A model generated the notes under the pieces. It worked only from the letters and a program-made list of their open reading frames with translations. It had not been told where the DNA came from and made no database searches. This document shows, in pieces, positions 16,911-24,502 of a stretch of 25,870 bases of DNA; the first letter of the stretch is position 1; every line of letters begins with the position of its first letter. Source of the stretch: Flavobacteriales bacterium UBA5871 (lineage in GTDB: Bacteria; Bacteroidota; Bacteroidia; Flavobacteriales_D; Crocinitomicaceae); the NCBI GenBank assembly GCA_002432085.1, contig DJFN01000199.1, forward strand, positions 25,450 to 51,319. Reading direction: 5' to 3'. The translations under genes and the position numbers were made by a program.

Positions 16911-18091
16911 TTTTCCTTGTTTTTTCTGAATCGCAGTACCGTGTAACAAACATTTTTAAGCGCATCGAGACTTAATTTTTCTTTTTCAAAAATTAAATGC
17001 TGATCATAGAGTCCTTTGTATTTTTCTGCTCCGGCGCTCAACGAAAAGTACTTCTCATACCACTTCGATGTCGCGCTTAAATAATTTTCAGCTGTAAATA
17101 TTTGTTCAATTTCATCCAAATTCAATCCCTCGTTATAGCTCTGTATGCTCGTTCGGGGAGAAAAATTAGTTCGAAAAACCTCCTCAAAGTTTTTGTCCGT
17201 TACAAGCAACGGGAATTTTTCGTTGTTGAGCGTCGTCAAAAGTGGAATATTGAAGCTTGTTGCTTCCATGAAATTCCGCCCGCTTCCGATAACAACATCT
17301 GCAACAGGTAAAAGCTGACTGGCATTCAGGGTGAATTTTTTATCGTTTTCAATAAAAATGCACTGTTCTAAACCTTCCGATTGAATTTTAGCCTGGATCA
17401 GGCTGAGTGTATGGGGGTCCTGTACTTCACCCAGAATCAAAAACTTAATTGCAATCCCTTTTCCTCTAAGCCACTTAGTCAGCTCGATTCCTTGTTCTAT
17501 GGAAGTTCTGTAATGCTCTCCAATGCGGGATATCCTCAAAAGAACCCTGTTGTTCCCTGTTTTTAAATCATGTTTCAGACGCAGTTCGCTAATTCTCTTT
17601 TCATCGGCTTGAATAGGCAATACCCTATTGGGAATTAATGCAATACGCCTGTTTTTTACAGTTGTTTGACTGGTAAAATACTCCTCATTTTCCTTGCTAA
17701 AAAGAATGAGATTTTTGACCTGAGGAAAATAGCCTTTCGGATTGGGCCCTCCACATTTGGTATGGAACACCGGTATCCCTGTTTTCCGCCCCACGCATCT
17801 TGCCCAGGCAAACGACTCGATATCAAAAGCATTGATCACGATCGGTTGTTCTTTCCGAACAATCTTTTTTATCTCGGCACGTATTGACAGAAAGCCTTTG
17901 CCGGTGAAAGGGATAAACTGTTTGTGATACTTTTCACTGTTCAATATCGGTGACGGCTGAGCCCCAATATTGATAATTGTAATGTCGAAATGCTTGGATA
18001 ACTCTTCTGCTATGGTGTGCAGCGAATAAAAATGTCCCCCTTTTCCATGTCCAAAGGTAGAGATCGTAAAGACTATTTTATTCTTATGCAT
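16907..18091 (-). CDS. Glycosyltransferase family 4-like protein
   Basis: A 394-residue GT-B-type enzyme. The N-terminal domain starts VFTISTFGHGKGGHFYSLH, resembling the glycine-rich GT4 acceptor loop, and includes VINAFDIESFAWA and FHTKCGGPNPKGYFP. The donor domain holds LLRISRIGEHYRTSI, ILGEVQDPHTLS and VADVVIGSGRNFMEATSFNIP; GRNFMEAT stands where other GT4 enzymes have the EX7E region. It should add a sugar to the lipid-linked repeat unit at the cytoplasmic face. The donor is unknown. It ends with the ATGA overlap to wzy and begins 3 bp after the murB-like stop. Similarity is weaker than for the other GT4 in the cluster. Confidence 0.82.
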   Translation of the reverse strand: MHKNKIVFTISTFGHGKGGHFYSLHTIAEELSKHFDITIINIGAQPSPILNSEKYHKQFIPFTGKGFLSIRAEIKKIVRKEQPIVINAFDIESFAWARCVGRKTGIPVFHTKCGGPNPKGYFPQVKNLILFSKENEEYFTSQTTVKNRRIALIPNRVLPIQADEKRISELRLKHDLKTGNNRVLLRISRIGEHYRTSIEQGIELTKWLRGKGIAIKFLILGEVQDPHTLSLIQAKIQSEGLEQCIFIENDKKFTLNASQLLPVADVVIGSGRNFMEATSFNIPLLTTLNNEKFPLLVTDKNFEEVFRTNFSPRTSIQSYNEGLNLDEIEQIFTAENYLSATSKWYEKYFSLSAGAEKYKGLYDQHLIFEKEKLSLDALKNVCYTVLRFRKNKEK

Positions 18092-18094
18092 AGA

Positions 18095-18952
18095 TCAAAT
18101 TATTCGCTGTTCCACTTCTAAAAGAACCTGAAACCGGTCAAAAACTCTTTTCTGTATTTCCCGGATAAGATTCAGAATATCTTCACCTTTTGCATTGTCA
18201 AAATTAACGATAAACCCGCTGTGCTTCTCAGATACCCGTGCTCCTCCTATTCCAAAGCCTTTCAGGTTGAGTTCATCGAGCATCGGTCCTACAAATCTGC
18301 CTTCCGGTCGCTTAAAAACACTGCCGCAATTAGGATAATCACGTGGCTGCTTTGCCCATCTACCGGCTTTCACGCGGTCCATTTTCTCTTTGATCACGTT
18401 GTAATCCGCCGGCTGAAGCTTCAGCCAGGCTTTCAGAACGATGTTTCGGGGATTTTTTTGAAAGAAGCTGTTCCGGTATTCGAAACCAATAGCATCACAT
18501 TCAAGCTCGTACACGTTCAGGCTGTCCAAATCCAGGTAACGAACTTTCAACAGTACATCTTTAATCTCCTCACCGCTGGCACCTGCATTCATCACCACAG
18601 CGCCACCAAGAGAACTGGGAATATCAAAGAACACCTCAATACCGCTTAGCTTATTCTCCAAGGCAAATAAACTTGCATCAGCCATCAACGCACCGGCCTC
18701 CACTTCCAGGATTCCTTTAGCAGAATCGACCGCAACGGCATTAAGGTTTCCGTTGAAAATCATAAAATCCCGGTCGTAAAAAGACTGCGACAGAATAATG
18801 TTGTGCCCGCTTCCCAAAAACAAGATATCCGGATTTGAACGGACAATATCAATTACCTCTTCCTCCGATTCGGGTAAAAAAGCTCTTCTGCAATGTGCTG
18901 AAACCTTGTAGCCATTGTATTGCTTTAAATCGAAGTTTTCGAACGCCCTCAT
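18095..18952 (-). CDS. murB: MurB-family FAD-dependent enolpyruvyl-sugar reductase (EPS paralogue)
   Basis: MurB reduces the enolpyruvyl ether of UDP-GlcNAc to the lactyl ether of UDP-MurNAc using NADPH and FAD. This 285-residue copy is short for MurB (about 300-340) and looks like the compact type II form. FAD-binding motifs are FLGSGHNIILS (45-55) and DIPSSLGGAVVMNAGASGEE (110-129). The catalytic positions seem intact: FEYRNSFF (Arg160), CGSVFKRPEG (Ser211, the proton donor) and the C-terminal LLEVEQRII (Glu279 or Glu281). It lies in the EPS operon, overlapping the flippase gene by 4 bp, with a MurA-family gene two genes upstream. I infer that it makes a lactyl-ether sugar for the polymer; a housekeeping role is possible if no other murB exists in the genome. 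Confidence 0.88.
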   Translation of the reverse strand: MRAFENFDLKQYNGYKVSAHCRRAFLPESEEEVIDIVRSNPDILFLGSGHNIILSQSFYDRDFMIFNGNLNAVAVDSAKGILEVEAGALMADASLFALENKLSGIEVFFDIPSSLGGAVVMNAGASGEEIKDVLLKVRYLDLDSLNVYELECDAIGFEYRNSFFQKNPRNIVLKAWLKLQPADYNVIKEKMDRVKAGRWAKQPRDYPNCGSVFKRPEGRFVGPMLDELNLKGFGIGGARVSEKHSGFIVNFDNAKGEDILNLIREIQKRVFDRFQVLLEVEQRII

Positions 18953-20247
18953 ACCCTTTTGCGTATTTTATGGATAATTGAAACGATAGGATCGAAATCG
19001 GTTTTTCTGAACGTGATGATTTCTCTAACCGGCAATTGTACCGTTTTGGAATAAACCATCAAGAACAATAGAGCGGCAACCGAATAGCTGATCAAAGAAG
19101 ACAATGCTGCCCCACTGGCACCGTAAAGCGGGATCAGGAAGCTATTCATGAGAATATTGATAATTAAAGACGGAATCATCGCTATCATCGCAATCCAAGG
19201 TTTACCTTTTCCTGCAAGATCCATATTCATTACCTTATAAATGGTAAGCAAAACAACACCTGGCAATAACAGATTAAAGACTTCCACACTTCCAAGGAAT
19301 TTTTTACCGAACATTCCCACAACTACATAGTCTGCAAGGAGCCAAAGTACCAGAGATGCAATAGAAATAATTAAAAACGAAAGCCGCATCAGCTGAGCGA
19401 CCTTCCTTGAAAATGCCAGTCCATCCTTAGAGGTCGCGCTGCGGGCAAATACGATGGTGCTCAAAAACATCGGTATCTGCCATAAAAATTCCGTAAGACT
19501 TGCACCTTTTGAATAAATGCCGGTTTGATAGGCAGTGCTCATTTTTTCCAGCATGATAATATCGAACTTGTAATTCAGATTTATTATGAGCAGAGAAAGA
19601 GCATAAATCAATCCCAAACCAATCAGAGATTTGATTAACGGAATATTGAAATTCAAACTAAATGATTGAATGAATTTATTTTTGAAGAGAAGAATGATAA
19701 AAATAGCAATTGGACCACTTATCAAGGCCAGCATATATCCCTGGATATCCCCATCAAAAAAGAACAGAAAGACAATCGTAAACACCAGAATGACAAAAGG
19801 CGGGATCCAATTGATCTGATTAAACTTGCGGATATCGTTCCTTCCAAGAAAAATTCCAGAATTATACGTGTTGAATAACGTAAAAGGAATAGGGATTAAA
19901 GCAAGAAAAACCAGCCACAGATGATCGCCTGTTTGACTCAGGTAGCGCATAAGCAGAAAACAACAAATTACGCTGACAATTGATGTGAATGCCCAAATCT
20001 GAGTGATGGCGGTTTTAATAGCTTCCTCACTGTATTTATTCTGACCTAAGAGAAAAGTTGTCGACTGTCTGATTCCTAAAGAACCAAAAGACATAAAGAT
20101 ACTGGGATAAACCAGTAATGCAGAAATTATCCCATTCTTTTCCGGACCTAAAACTCGCGCTGTTATCATCGACGTTAAAAGACTGAATCCGATTATTCCG
20201 GCTTTTGAAAAACCAATACTCACCGTATCCTTTAAAAACGATCTCAT
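18949..20247 (-). CDS. wzx: Polysaccharide flippase (Wzx, MOP superfamily)
   Basis: A polytopic inner-membrane protein of about 432 residues with 12-14 hydrophobic segments that would flip the undecaprenyl-PP-linked repeat unit to the periplasm. The MOP/polysaccharide-transport fold is indicated by the start MRSFLKDTVSIGFSKAG, LLTSMITARVLGPEKNGI, GSLGIRQSTTFLLG, IYSKGASLTEFLWQIPMFL and GASGAALSSLISYSVAALLF. I chose the ATG at 20247, since Wzx proteins usually start just before the first helix. A longer form from the ATG at 20292 would add 15 polar residues, and that codon lies in the loop of an 8-bp hairpin. The gene is distinctly A/T rich: for example, 20 of 60 bases are G or C in 19561-19620. 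Confidence 0.9.
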   Translation of the reverse strand: MRSFLKDTVSIGFSKAGIIGFSLLTSMITARVLGPEKNGIISALLVYPSIFMSFGSLGIRQSTTFLLGQNKYSEEAIKTAITQIWAFTSIVSVICCFLLMRYLSQTGDHLWLVFLALIPIPFTLFNTYNSGIFLGRNDIRKFNQINWIPPFVILVFTIVFLFFFDGDIQGYMLALISGPIAIFIILLFKNKFIQSFSLNFNIPLIKSLIGLGLIYALSLLIINLNYKFDIIMLEKMSTAYQTGIYSKGASLTEFLWQIPMFLSTIVFARSATSKDGLAFSRKVAQLMRLSFLIISIASLVLWLLADYVVVGMFGKKFLGSVEVFNLLLPGVVLLTIYKVMNMDLAGKGKPWIAMIAMIPSLIINILMNSFLIPLYGASGAALSSLISYSVAALLFLMVYSKTVQLPVREIITFRKTDFDPIVSIIHKIRKRV

Positions 20248-20278
20248 AATTAGCTTTCCGGACTTAAAATCCCGACTA

Positions 20279-20300
20279 ATTCGGAACTCCATTTCCGAAT
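20279..20300 (-). promoter_or_regulatory. Hairpin upstream of wzx with an alternative ATG in its loop
   Basis: ATTCGGAA (20279-20286) and TTCCGAAT (20293-20300) form a perfect 8-bp stem with a six-base loop. On the transcribed strand the loop reads ATGGAG, which includes the upstream candidate start codon of wzx (20292-20290). It lies in the largest gap among the early EPS genes. No U-tract follows, so it is not a typical terminator; mRNA processing or start-site control is possible. Confidence 0.45.
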
Positions 20301-20330
20301 AATATAAGGTTTTTTCGGTCCCATATGTCG

Positions 20331-21557
20331 TTAATTATGAATTACGTTCAGCTGCTTCAGTTTGGTTTCGATGTGCTCGTAACCACGGGCGATCTGCCAG
20401 GAATCTTCGATCTCCGTTTCGCCGTCGGCAGTTAAACCGGCTAATAACAAAGCGATTCCGGCACGCAGGTCCAGCGCTTTCACCGTTGCGCCTTCCAATG
20501 CGACACCTCCAGCTATTTGCAGCATTCCCTGGTTCACTGAAAAATTCATTCCCATCTTGGCGAGCTCTTCAGCATAGCCGTACCTGCCTGGGAAGCGCAG
20601 ATCGATGATACGCGACTCACCCTTGGACATAGCACCAAAAACCGCAAACAACGGTTGCATGTCGGAATTGATTCCCGGGTAAGGCCCCGTGCTGATATCG
20701 ATCGGATATGGTTCTCCTCCTCTTACGACCAATGAATGTTTTCCCCGGTAATACTTCATACCGCTTTCGCGCAGTTGTATTAATGGAAACTCCAGGTGCT
20801 CGAACGGGAAGTCAATGATTTCCACATCACCATTCGTTATCACCGAGCCGATTGCCCAGGTCAGCGCTTCCATATTGTCCGGAATAACTGTGTGCCTTAC
20901 CCCTGAAAGTTTTTCGACACCGTCAATGATGATGCACTTTTGTCCGTATACCCGAATGCGTGCACCCATCTTATTCAACATGGTGATCAGGTCTATGATT
21001 TCAGGCCGGATGTGCGGATTCCAGATGGTGGTCGTTCCTTTGGCAAGGGTCGCCGCCAGAATACCATTTTCCGTCGCGCCGGTAGAACGGATCGGCAGGC
21101 TGATGTCACAACCCGTCAGTTTTCCTTCCACTTTAGTACACAAGTAACCATTTTCTTCCCAGACGCGGGCTCCCATCTTTTCAAGGATCATGACGTGAAT
21201 ATCGTATTTACGATCCCCAAGCGGACAACCACCGGGTAATGGCACTTTTCCTTCACCGAAGCGGGTGGTCAGACAGCCAAGAATAAGCAGCGAGTTACGA
21301 ATGGAACGCTCATCCCAAAGCAATTCGGGAACCAACTTGTCCTCAACTATTTTCAGGTAAGCGTCTCCTTCGGTGCAGACTTTACCCATTTTATTCAACA
21401 TTTGAATATGCACCTGCATATCCAGCAATCCATTGGGAGAATTGAATATTTCAACCGGTTCATCCGTGAGAACAGATGCTGTTAATAGCTTTAACGCGCT
21501 GTTTTTTGCACCGCTGAGCTTCACCTGCCCTTCCAGCCTTGATTTTGATACCTTCAT
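20331..21557 (-). CDS. murA: MurA-family UDP-HexNAc enolpyruvyl (1-carboxyvinyl) transferase (EPS paralogue)
   Basis: MurA moves enolpyruvate from PEP to O-3 of UDP-GlcNAc. This 408-residue copy (E. coli MurA has 419) keeps the key residues: SGAKNSAL with Lys18/Asn19 (E. coli Lys22/Asn23), IRNSLL with Arg87 (Arg91), the mobile loop PGGCPLGDR with catalytic Cys111 (Cys115) and Arg116 (Arg120), NSDMQ with Asp299 (Asp305), and DLRAG with Arg365 (Arg397). The end ARGYEHIETKL is also typical. The UDP-sugar contact segment reads STGATEN rather than the usual SVGAT form, which may mean a different acceptor. It follows the UDP-HexNAc 4-epimerase by one base and shares the operon with a MurB-like gene, so I infer a role in EPS precursor synthesis, not cell-wall synthesis. 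Confidence 0.9.
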   Translation of the reverse strand: MKVSKSRLEGQVKLSGAKNSALKLLTASVLTDEPVEIFNSPNGLLDMQVHIQMLNKMGKVCTEGDAYLKIVEDKLVPELLWDERSIRNSLLILGCLTTRFGEGKVPLPGGCPLGDRKYDIHVMILEKMGARVWEENGYLCTKVEGKLTGCDISLPIRSTGATENGILAATLAKGTTTIWNPHIRPEIIDLITMLNKMGARIRVYGQKCIIIDGVEKLSGVRHTVIPDNMEALTWAIGSVITNGDVEIIDFPFEHLEFPLIQLRESGMKYYRGKHSLVVRGGEPYPIDISTGPYPGINSDMQPLFAVFGAMSKGESRIIDLRFPGRYGYAEELAKMGMNFSVNQGMLQIAGGVALEGATVKALDLRAGIALLLAGLTADGETEIEDSWQIARGYEHIETKLKQLNVIHN

Positions 21558-21558
21558 G

Positions 21559-22548
21559 TCAATTTTCGCTTTCCATGTACCACTTCACCGCTTCTTTCAA
21601 TCCGGCGTCTAACTTAAATGCTGGGTTATAACCCAATAAGGTCACAGCCTTTTCCACACTCGCAAGCGAATGTGGAATGTCACCTGCTCTGTTCGGACCA
21701 TGTTTGATCTCCACCTCCCCGATTTTACTGTCGTATTCGCTCAGGTATTTTTTGAGCAACTGAGTCAGGTCTAATAACGTTGTCCTGTCACCTACGGCCG
21801 TATTAAACACTTGACCCAACGCATTTTTATTATCAGTTGTTGCTGCCAGGTGATTCATCTGAACCACATTTTCTATATAGGTAAAGTCGCGCGAATAGGT
21901 TCCGTCGCCATTGATGATTGGCGATTCATAGCGTCTGAACTGGTCTACGAATTTCGGTATCGCCGCTGCGTAAGCTCCATTTGGAGATTGTCTTCTGCCA
22001 TAAACATTGAAATAGCGTAGTCCAATCACCTCCATTCCATAATTCAATGCAAATACATGAGCGTAGAGTTCATTCACATACTTCGTCACCGCATAGGGAG
22101 ACAAAGGCTTACCAATGATCTCCTCCACTTTCGGCAGATTCTCCGAATCACCATAAGTTGATGAGCTAGCCGCATATACAAAGCGTTTTACCTTCGCGTC
22201 CCTCGCTGCAATGAGCATATTCAGAAAGCCGGTAATATTTACCTCGTTCGTTGTTGCAGGATCGTGCAAGGAGCGGGGAACAGAGCCCAATGCCGCCTGA
22301 TGCAGTACAATATCCACACCTCTGACCGCTGTCTGACAGTCGACAAAATTGCGGATGTCTCCATCGATTAGACGAAAGTTGCGATTAGACAAAAACGGGA
22401 TGATATTTTCCCGGTATCCGGTTGAAAAGTTATCCAGACAGACGACTTTATTGTTGTGCTGCAACAAATCCTCACATAGATTAGAGCCGATAAATCCTGC
22501 TCCACCTGTCACGAGTACTTTTTTATTTTCTATTTTCTGATACGACAT
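21559..22548 (-). CDS. NAD-dependent UDP-N-acetylglucosamine 4-epimerase-like SDR (WbpP/Gne type)
   Basis: A cytoplasmic extended short-chain dehydrogenase that probably interconverts UDP-GlcNAc and UDP-GalNAc. From the ATG at 22548 the protein has 329 residues and begins MSYQKIENKKVLVTGG. Longer forms from an ATG at 22575 or a GTG at 22584 are possible, but homologues start about ten residues before the glycine motif. Visible motifs: VTGGAGFIGSNL (NAD binding), CLDNFSTGY, LHQAALGSVPRSL, SSSTYGD and the active site PYAVTKYVNELYA (YxxxK), then LRYFNVYGRRQSPNGAYAA and GDGTYSRDFTYIENVV. The QAALGSVPRS and ANGAYAAAIPKF-like segments resemble WbpP/WbgU/TviC-type epimerases, which prefer N-acetylated sugars. 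It is the first gene of the EPS operon. Other UDP-sugar epimerases or dehydratases of the SDR family cannot be excluded. Confidence 0.88.
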   Translation of the reverse strand: MSYQKIENKKVLVTGGAGFIGSNLCEDLLQHNNKVVCLDNFSTGYRENIIPFLSNRNFRLIDGDIRNFVDCQTAVRGVDIVLHQAALGSVPRSLHDPATTNEVNITGFLNMLIAARDAKVKRFVYAASSSTYGDSENLPKVEEIIGKPLSPYAVTKYVNELYAHVFALNYGMEVIGLRYFNVYGRRQSPNGAYAAAIPKFVDQFRRYESPIINGDGTYSRDFTYIENVVQMNHLAATTDNKNALGQVFNTAVGDRTTLLDLTQLLKKYLSEYDSKIGEVEIKHGPNRAGDIPHSLASVEKAVTLLGYNPAFKLDAGLKEAVKWYMESEN

Positions 22549-22762
22549 ACTTTTTAGTATTTCATTAAACGGCATGCGATTCACTCAAAGAAATAACAGG
22601 AATTCGTGTCAGCGTAATTTTTATCCTCATGTCATTAGATGTGTTTAACTTATCCTTATCCTATGTCCACTAATCCAACAGAAGTTCAACTTTCAAGGGA
22701 TAAGGTTCATATGTATGATGAACAATGGCCATAGCAAAACCCGTCTAAAAAGACAGGTTTTG
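22549..22762 (-). promoter_or_regulatory. Long structured 5' leader of the EPS operon
   Basis: If transcription starts just downstream of the -7 element at 22777-22770, the EPS mRNA would have about 210 untranslated bases before the 22548 ATG. Besides the strong 5' hairpin described separately, it contains CCTTATCC (22654-22661) facing GGATAAGG (22698-22705), and TTCAT (22706-22710) facing ATGAA (22718-22722). No JUMPstart/ops element and no riboswitch family was recognised. A short leader ORF was not convincingly seen. Confidence 0.35.
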
Positions 22763-22763
22763 C
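22734..22763 (-). promoter_or_regulatory. Strong hairpin at the predicted 5' end of the EPS transcript
   Basis: On the minus strand GCAAAACC-T-GTCT pairs with AGAC-G-GGTTTTGC around a TTTT loop: 13 consecutive pairs counting one T:G wobble. The outer arms are 22734-22741 and 22756-22763, and the inner arms are 22743-22746 and 22751-22754. It resembles an intrinsic terminator but no U-tract follows on either strand. It begins within a few bases of the start site predicted from the -7 element at 22777-22770, so it would cap the EPS mRNA or act as an attenuator. Confidence 0.55.
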
Positions 22764-22769
22764 AAACTG

Positions 22770-22777
22770 CAAAGTTA
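22770..22777 (-). promoter_or_regulatory. Candidate -7 promoter element of the EPS operon
   Basis: The minus strand reads TAACTTTG, an exact match to the Bacteroidetes -7 consensus TAnnTTTG. A clear -33 TTTG was not found at the usual spacing. It is the best promoter candidate seen upstream of the long minus-strand operon and places the start site close to 22763. The remaining A/T-rich stretch between 22778 and 22941 shows no gene. Confidence 0.45.
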
Positions 22778-22941
22778 CTTTTATGCTCGGTAAGTTTTGT
22801 TGTTAATATGTTAAAAAACCCTATGTAGGCATTGCCTTACAGTGTATAATTTGTTGTATATGAATTGGCTACCCATCCTCTAATTTAATTGCAGACAATA
22901 TTCTCTTGTGTGAAAATTAAGCTCTGCCAGTGATTTTTACA

Positions 22942-22949
22942 TATTTTTG
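22942..22949 (+). promoter_or_regulatory. Candidate -7 promoter element of the OmpA-family gene
   Basis: TATTTTTG matches TAnnTTTG and lies 25 bases before the preferred ATG at 22975. This gives a short leader with no Shine-Dalgarno sequence, as is usual in Bacteroidetes. No convincing -33 element was found. The position also argues against the upstream GTG at 22930 as a start, since that lies before the element. Confidence 0.45.
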
Positions 22950-22974
22950 CATTCTATCACAAACACAGACCCCA

Positions 22975-24333
22975 ATGAAAAATCATTTACTTGCTCTGGC
23001 TTTCCTTCCTTGCCTGGCAACAGCACAAACAGACCTGACCACGATGAACCGCTGGTCGATTGGTGCTGAGATCGGTGCGCACGATGGTATGGCCCCCTCC
23101 AAAGGAACTACGCGTCTCTGGCAGATCCAGCACTTTGGACTGAACGGACGATACATGATGAACAACCGTGTAGGACTTCGACTGGGCGTGAACTACGACT
23201 TCCTGGATTTTATCGATCGTCCTTACAATACGTACTATATCCGCACTTCGCTCGAAGGAGTGGTGAACGCAGGCGATATCTTCCACTTCCCGCAGGTAAT
23301 GCCGCGCGTCGGATTGCTTTTCCACGGAGGTTTCGGTATGTCCAATATGTGGTCCGACAATACACCTGTTGTAGACAGGGAAGAATCACTGGGCACGCGC
23401 TCCGATGAAATGATCAACTTCGTGTTCGGTGCATCGCCGCAGTTCATGCTGACCGACAGATTGTCGCTCAATGCAGACCTCTCGTTCATTTTCCACGGAC
23501 ACCAGACCAACCGCTTCGATATGCAGGCCCCGAATAAAAACGGTTCTATCGATGGTTATATGCTGAACATCAGCATCGGAGCTTCCTATTACTTCGGCAA
23601 GAATAAAAAACACGCCGACTGGACACCGACAACTTATTCTCAGGCAAACAACAACGATCAGAACGAAGCACTCGAAGCGCGTATCAAAACGCTCGAAGAG
23701 CAGGCAAAAGACGATGACAAGGACGGCGTTCCGAACAGCATCGATCAGGAGCCGGCTACAGCTGAAGGAAGCCTTGTAGACTCCAAAGGTGTTGGCCTGA
23801 AAGACCGCGATCACGACGGCGTTGCAGACGATTACGATGCTTGTCCTGATATCGCCGGCACATTCGGTGCAAACGGCTGCCTCGACTCCGACAAAGATGG
23901 TGTTGCCGATAACGAAGATGCTTGCCCGCACACTCCGGGAGCACTGATCGATAAAGGCTGTCCGCAAGTAAAGAAAGAAGACGCAGCGATAATGACCAAA
24001 GCGCTCAAAGGCGTTCAGTTCAACTACCAGAAAGCAGAATTGCTTCCTTCTTCCCTGCCGGTACTCGATGAAGTAGTGAAAGTAATGAACAGCAATCCGA
24101 ACTACCGTCTGGATATCGCTGGTCATACAGATAACGTAGGTGATTCAGAAGCAAACCTTCGTTTGTCTGAAGATCGCGCCCAGGCTGTTGCCAACTATCT
24201 GATCTCAAAAGGTGTGGATGCTAACCGTCTTACTGTAAAAGGTTACGGTGAAACACAGCCGAAAGCAACCAACGACACACAGGAAGGTCAGGCGATTAAC
24301 CGTCGCGTTGAATTCAACCTGTTGTTCAATTAA
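22975..24333 (+). CDS. OmpA family outer-membrane protein with thrombospondin type 3 repeats
   Basis: An abundant-type outer-membrane protein that would anchor the envelope to peptidoglycan. The start is the ATG at 22975, giving 452 residues; a GTG 45 bases upstream would only add residues before a good signal peptide (MKNHLLALAFLPCLATAQ). An N-terminal beta-barrel-like region (about 20-215) is followed by a short coiled stretch (EALEARIKTLEEQAKD) and Ca-binding thrombospondin type 3 repeats (DDKDGVPNSIDQEP, DRDHDGVADDYDACPD, DSDKDGVADNEDACPH). The C-terminal OmpA domain shows VQFNYQKAELLPSS, DIAGHTDNVGDSEANLRLSE and NRRVEF, including the Asp/Arg pair that binds diaminopimelate. It is transcribed divergently from the EPS operon and closes with a clear terminator. 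Confidence 0.94.
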   Translation: MKNHLLALAFLPCLATAQTDLTTMNRWSIGAEIGAHDGMAPSKGTTRLWQIQHFGLNGRYMMNNRVGLRLGVNYDFLDFIDRPYNTYYIRTSLEGVVNAGDIFHFPQVMPRVGLLFHGGFGMSNMWSDNTPVVDREESLGTRSDEMINFVFGASPQFMLTDRLSLNADLSFIFHGHQTNRFDMQAPNKNGSIDGYMLNISIGASYYFGKNKKHADWTPTTYSQANNNDQNEALEARIKTLEEQAKDDDKDGVPNSIDQEPATAEGSLVDSKGVGLKDRDHDGVADDYDACPDIAGTFGANGCLDSDKDGVADNEDACPHTPGALIDKGCPQVKKEDAAIMTKALKGVQFNYQKAELLPSSLPVLDEVVKVMNSNPNYRLDIAGHTDNVGDSEANLRLSEDRAQAVANYLISKGVDANRLTVKGYGETQPKATNDTQEGQAINRRVEFNLLFN

Positions 24334-24355
24334 GAAATAGCACAAGATTATTCGG

Positions 24356-24386
24356 AAAGGAGTCCTAAGGGCTCCTTTTCTTTTTT
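24356..24386 (+). terminator. Rho-independent terminator after the OmpA-family gene
   Basis: AAAGGAGTCC (24356-24365) pairs fully with GGGCTCCTTT (24369-24378), one pair being a T:G wobble, around a TAA loop, and is followed by TCTTTTTT (24379-24386). It lies 22 bases after the stop codon and is the clearest intrinsic terminator in the window. Confidence 0.9.
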
Positions 24387-24429
24387 CAGAAAGTTCGGTA
24401 ACGTCGGGCGGCTTCGTAACTTATAGTAC

Positions 24430-24437
24430 TATTTTTG
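24430..24437 (+). promoter_or_regulatory. Candidate -7 promoter element of the secreted-protein gene
   Basis: TATTTTTG matches TAnnTTTG and lies 65 bases before the ATG at 24503, downstream of the OmpA terminator. No -33 element is obvious. The gene needs its own promoter because the terminator separates it from the OmpA gene. Confidence 0.35.
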
Positions 24438-24502
24438 AACAAAAGACGGCCCCGTTTGTATCCATTGGTCCGATCCGGCAATTCCGGTTTAATGCTCGAG
24501 TT

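Noticed and set aside
22734..22763. Ordinary intrinsic terminator
   Set aside because: No gene ends into it on either strand and no U-tract follows the stem; its place just after a -7 element fits a 5' leader structure better.
22585..22929. JUMPstart/ops element for RfaH-type antitermination
   Set aside because: No GGCGGTAG-like sequence was found on the minus strand of the leader region.
23386..24126. Open frame of 246 codons on - opposite the OmpA-family gene
   Set aside because: Shadow of a G+C-rich coding region with strong motifs on the other strand; valine/cysteine-rich translation with no domain.
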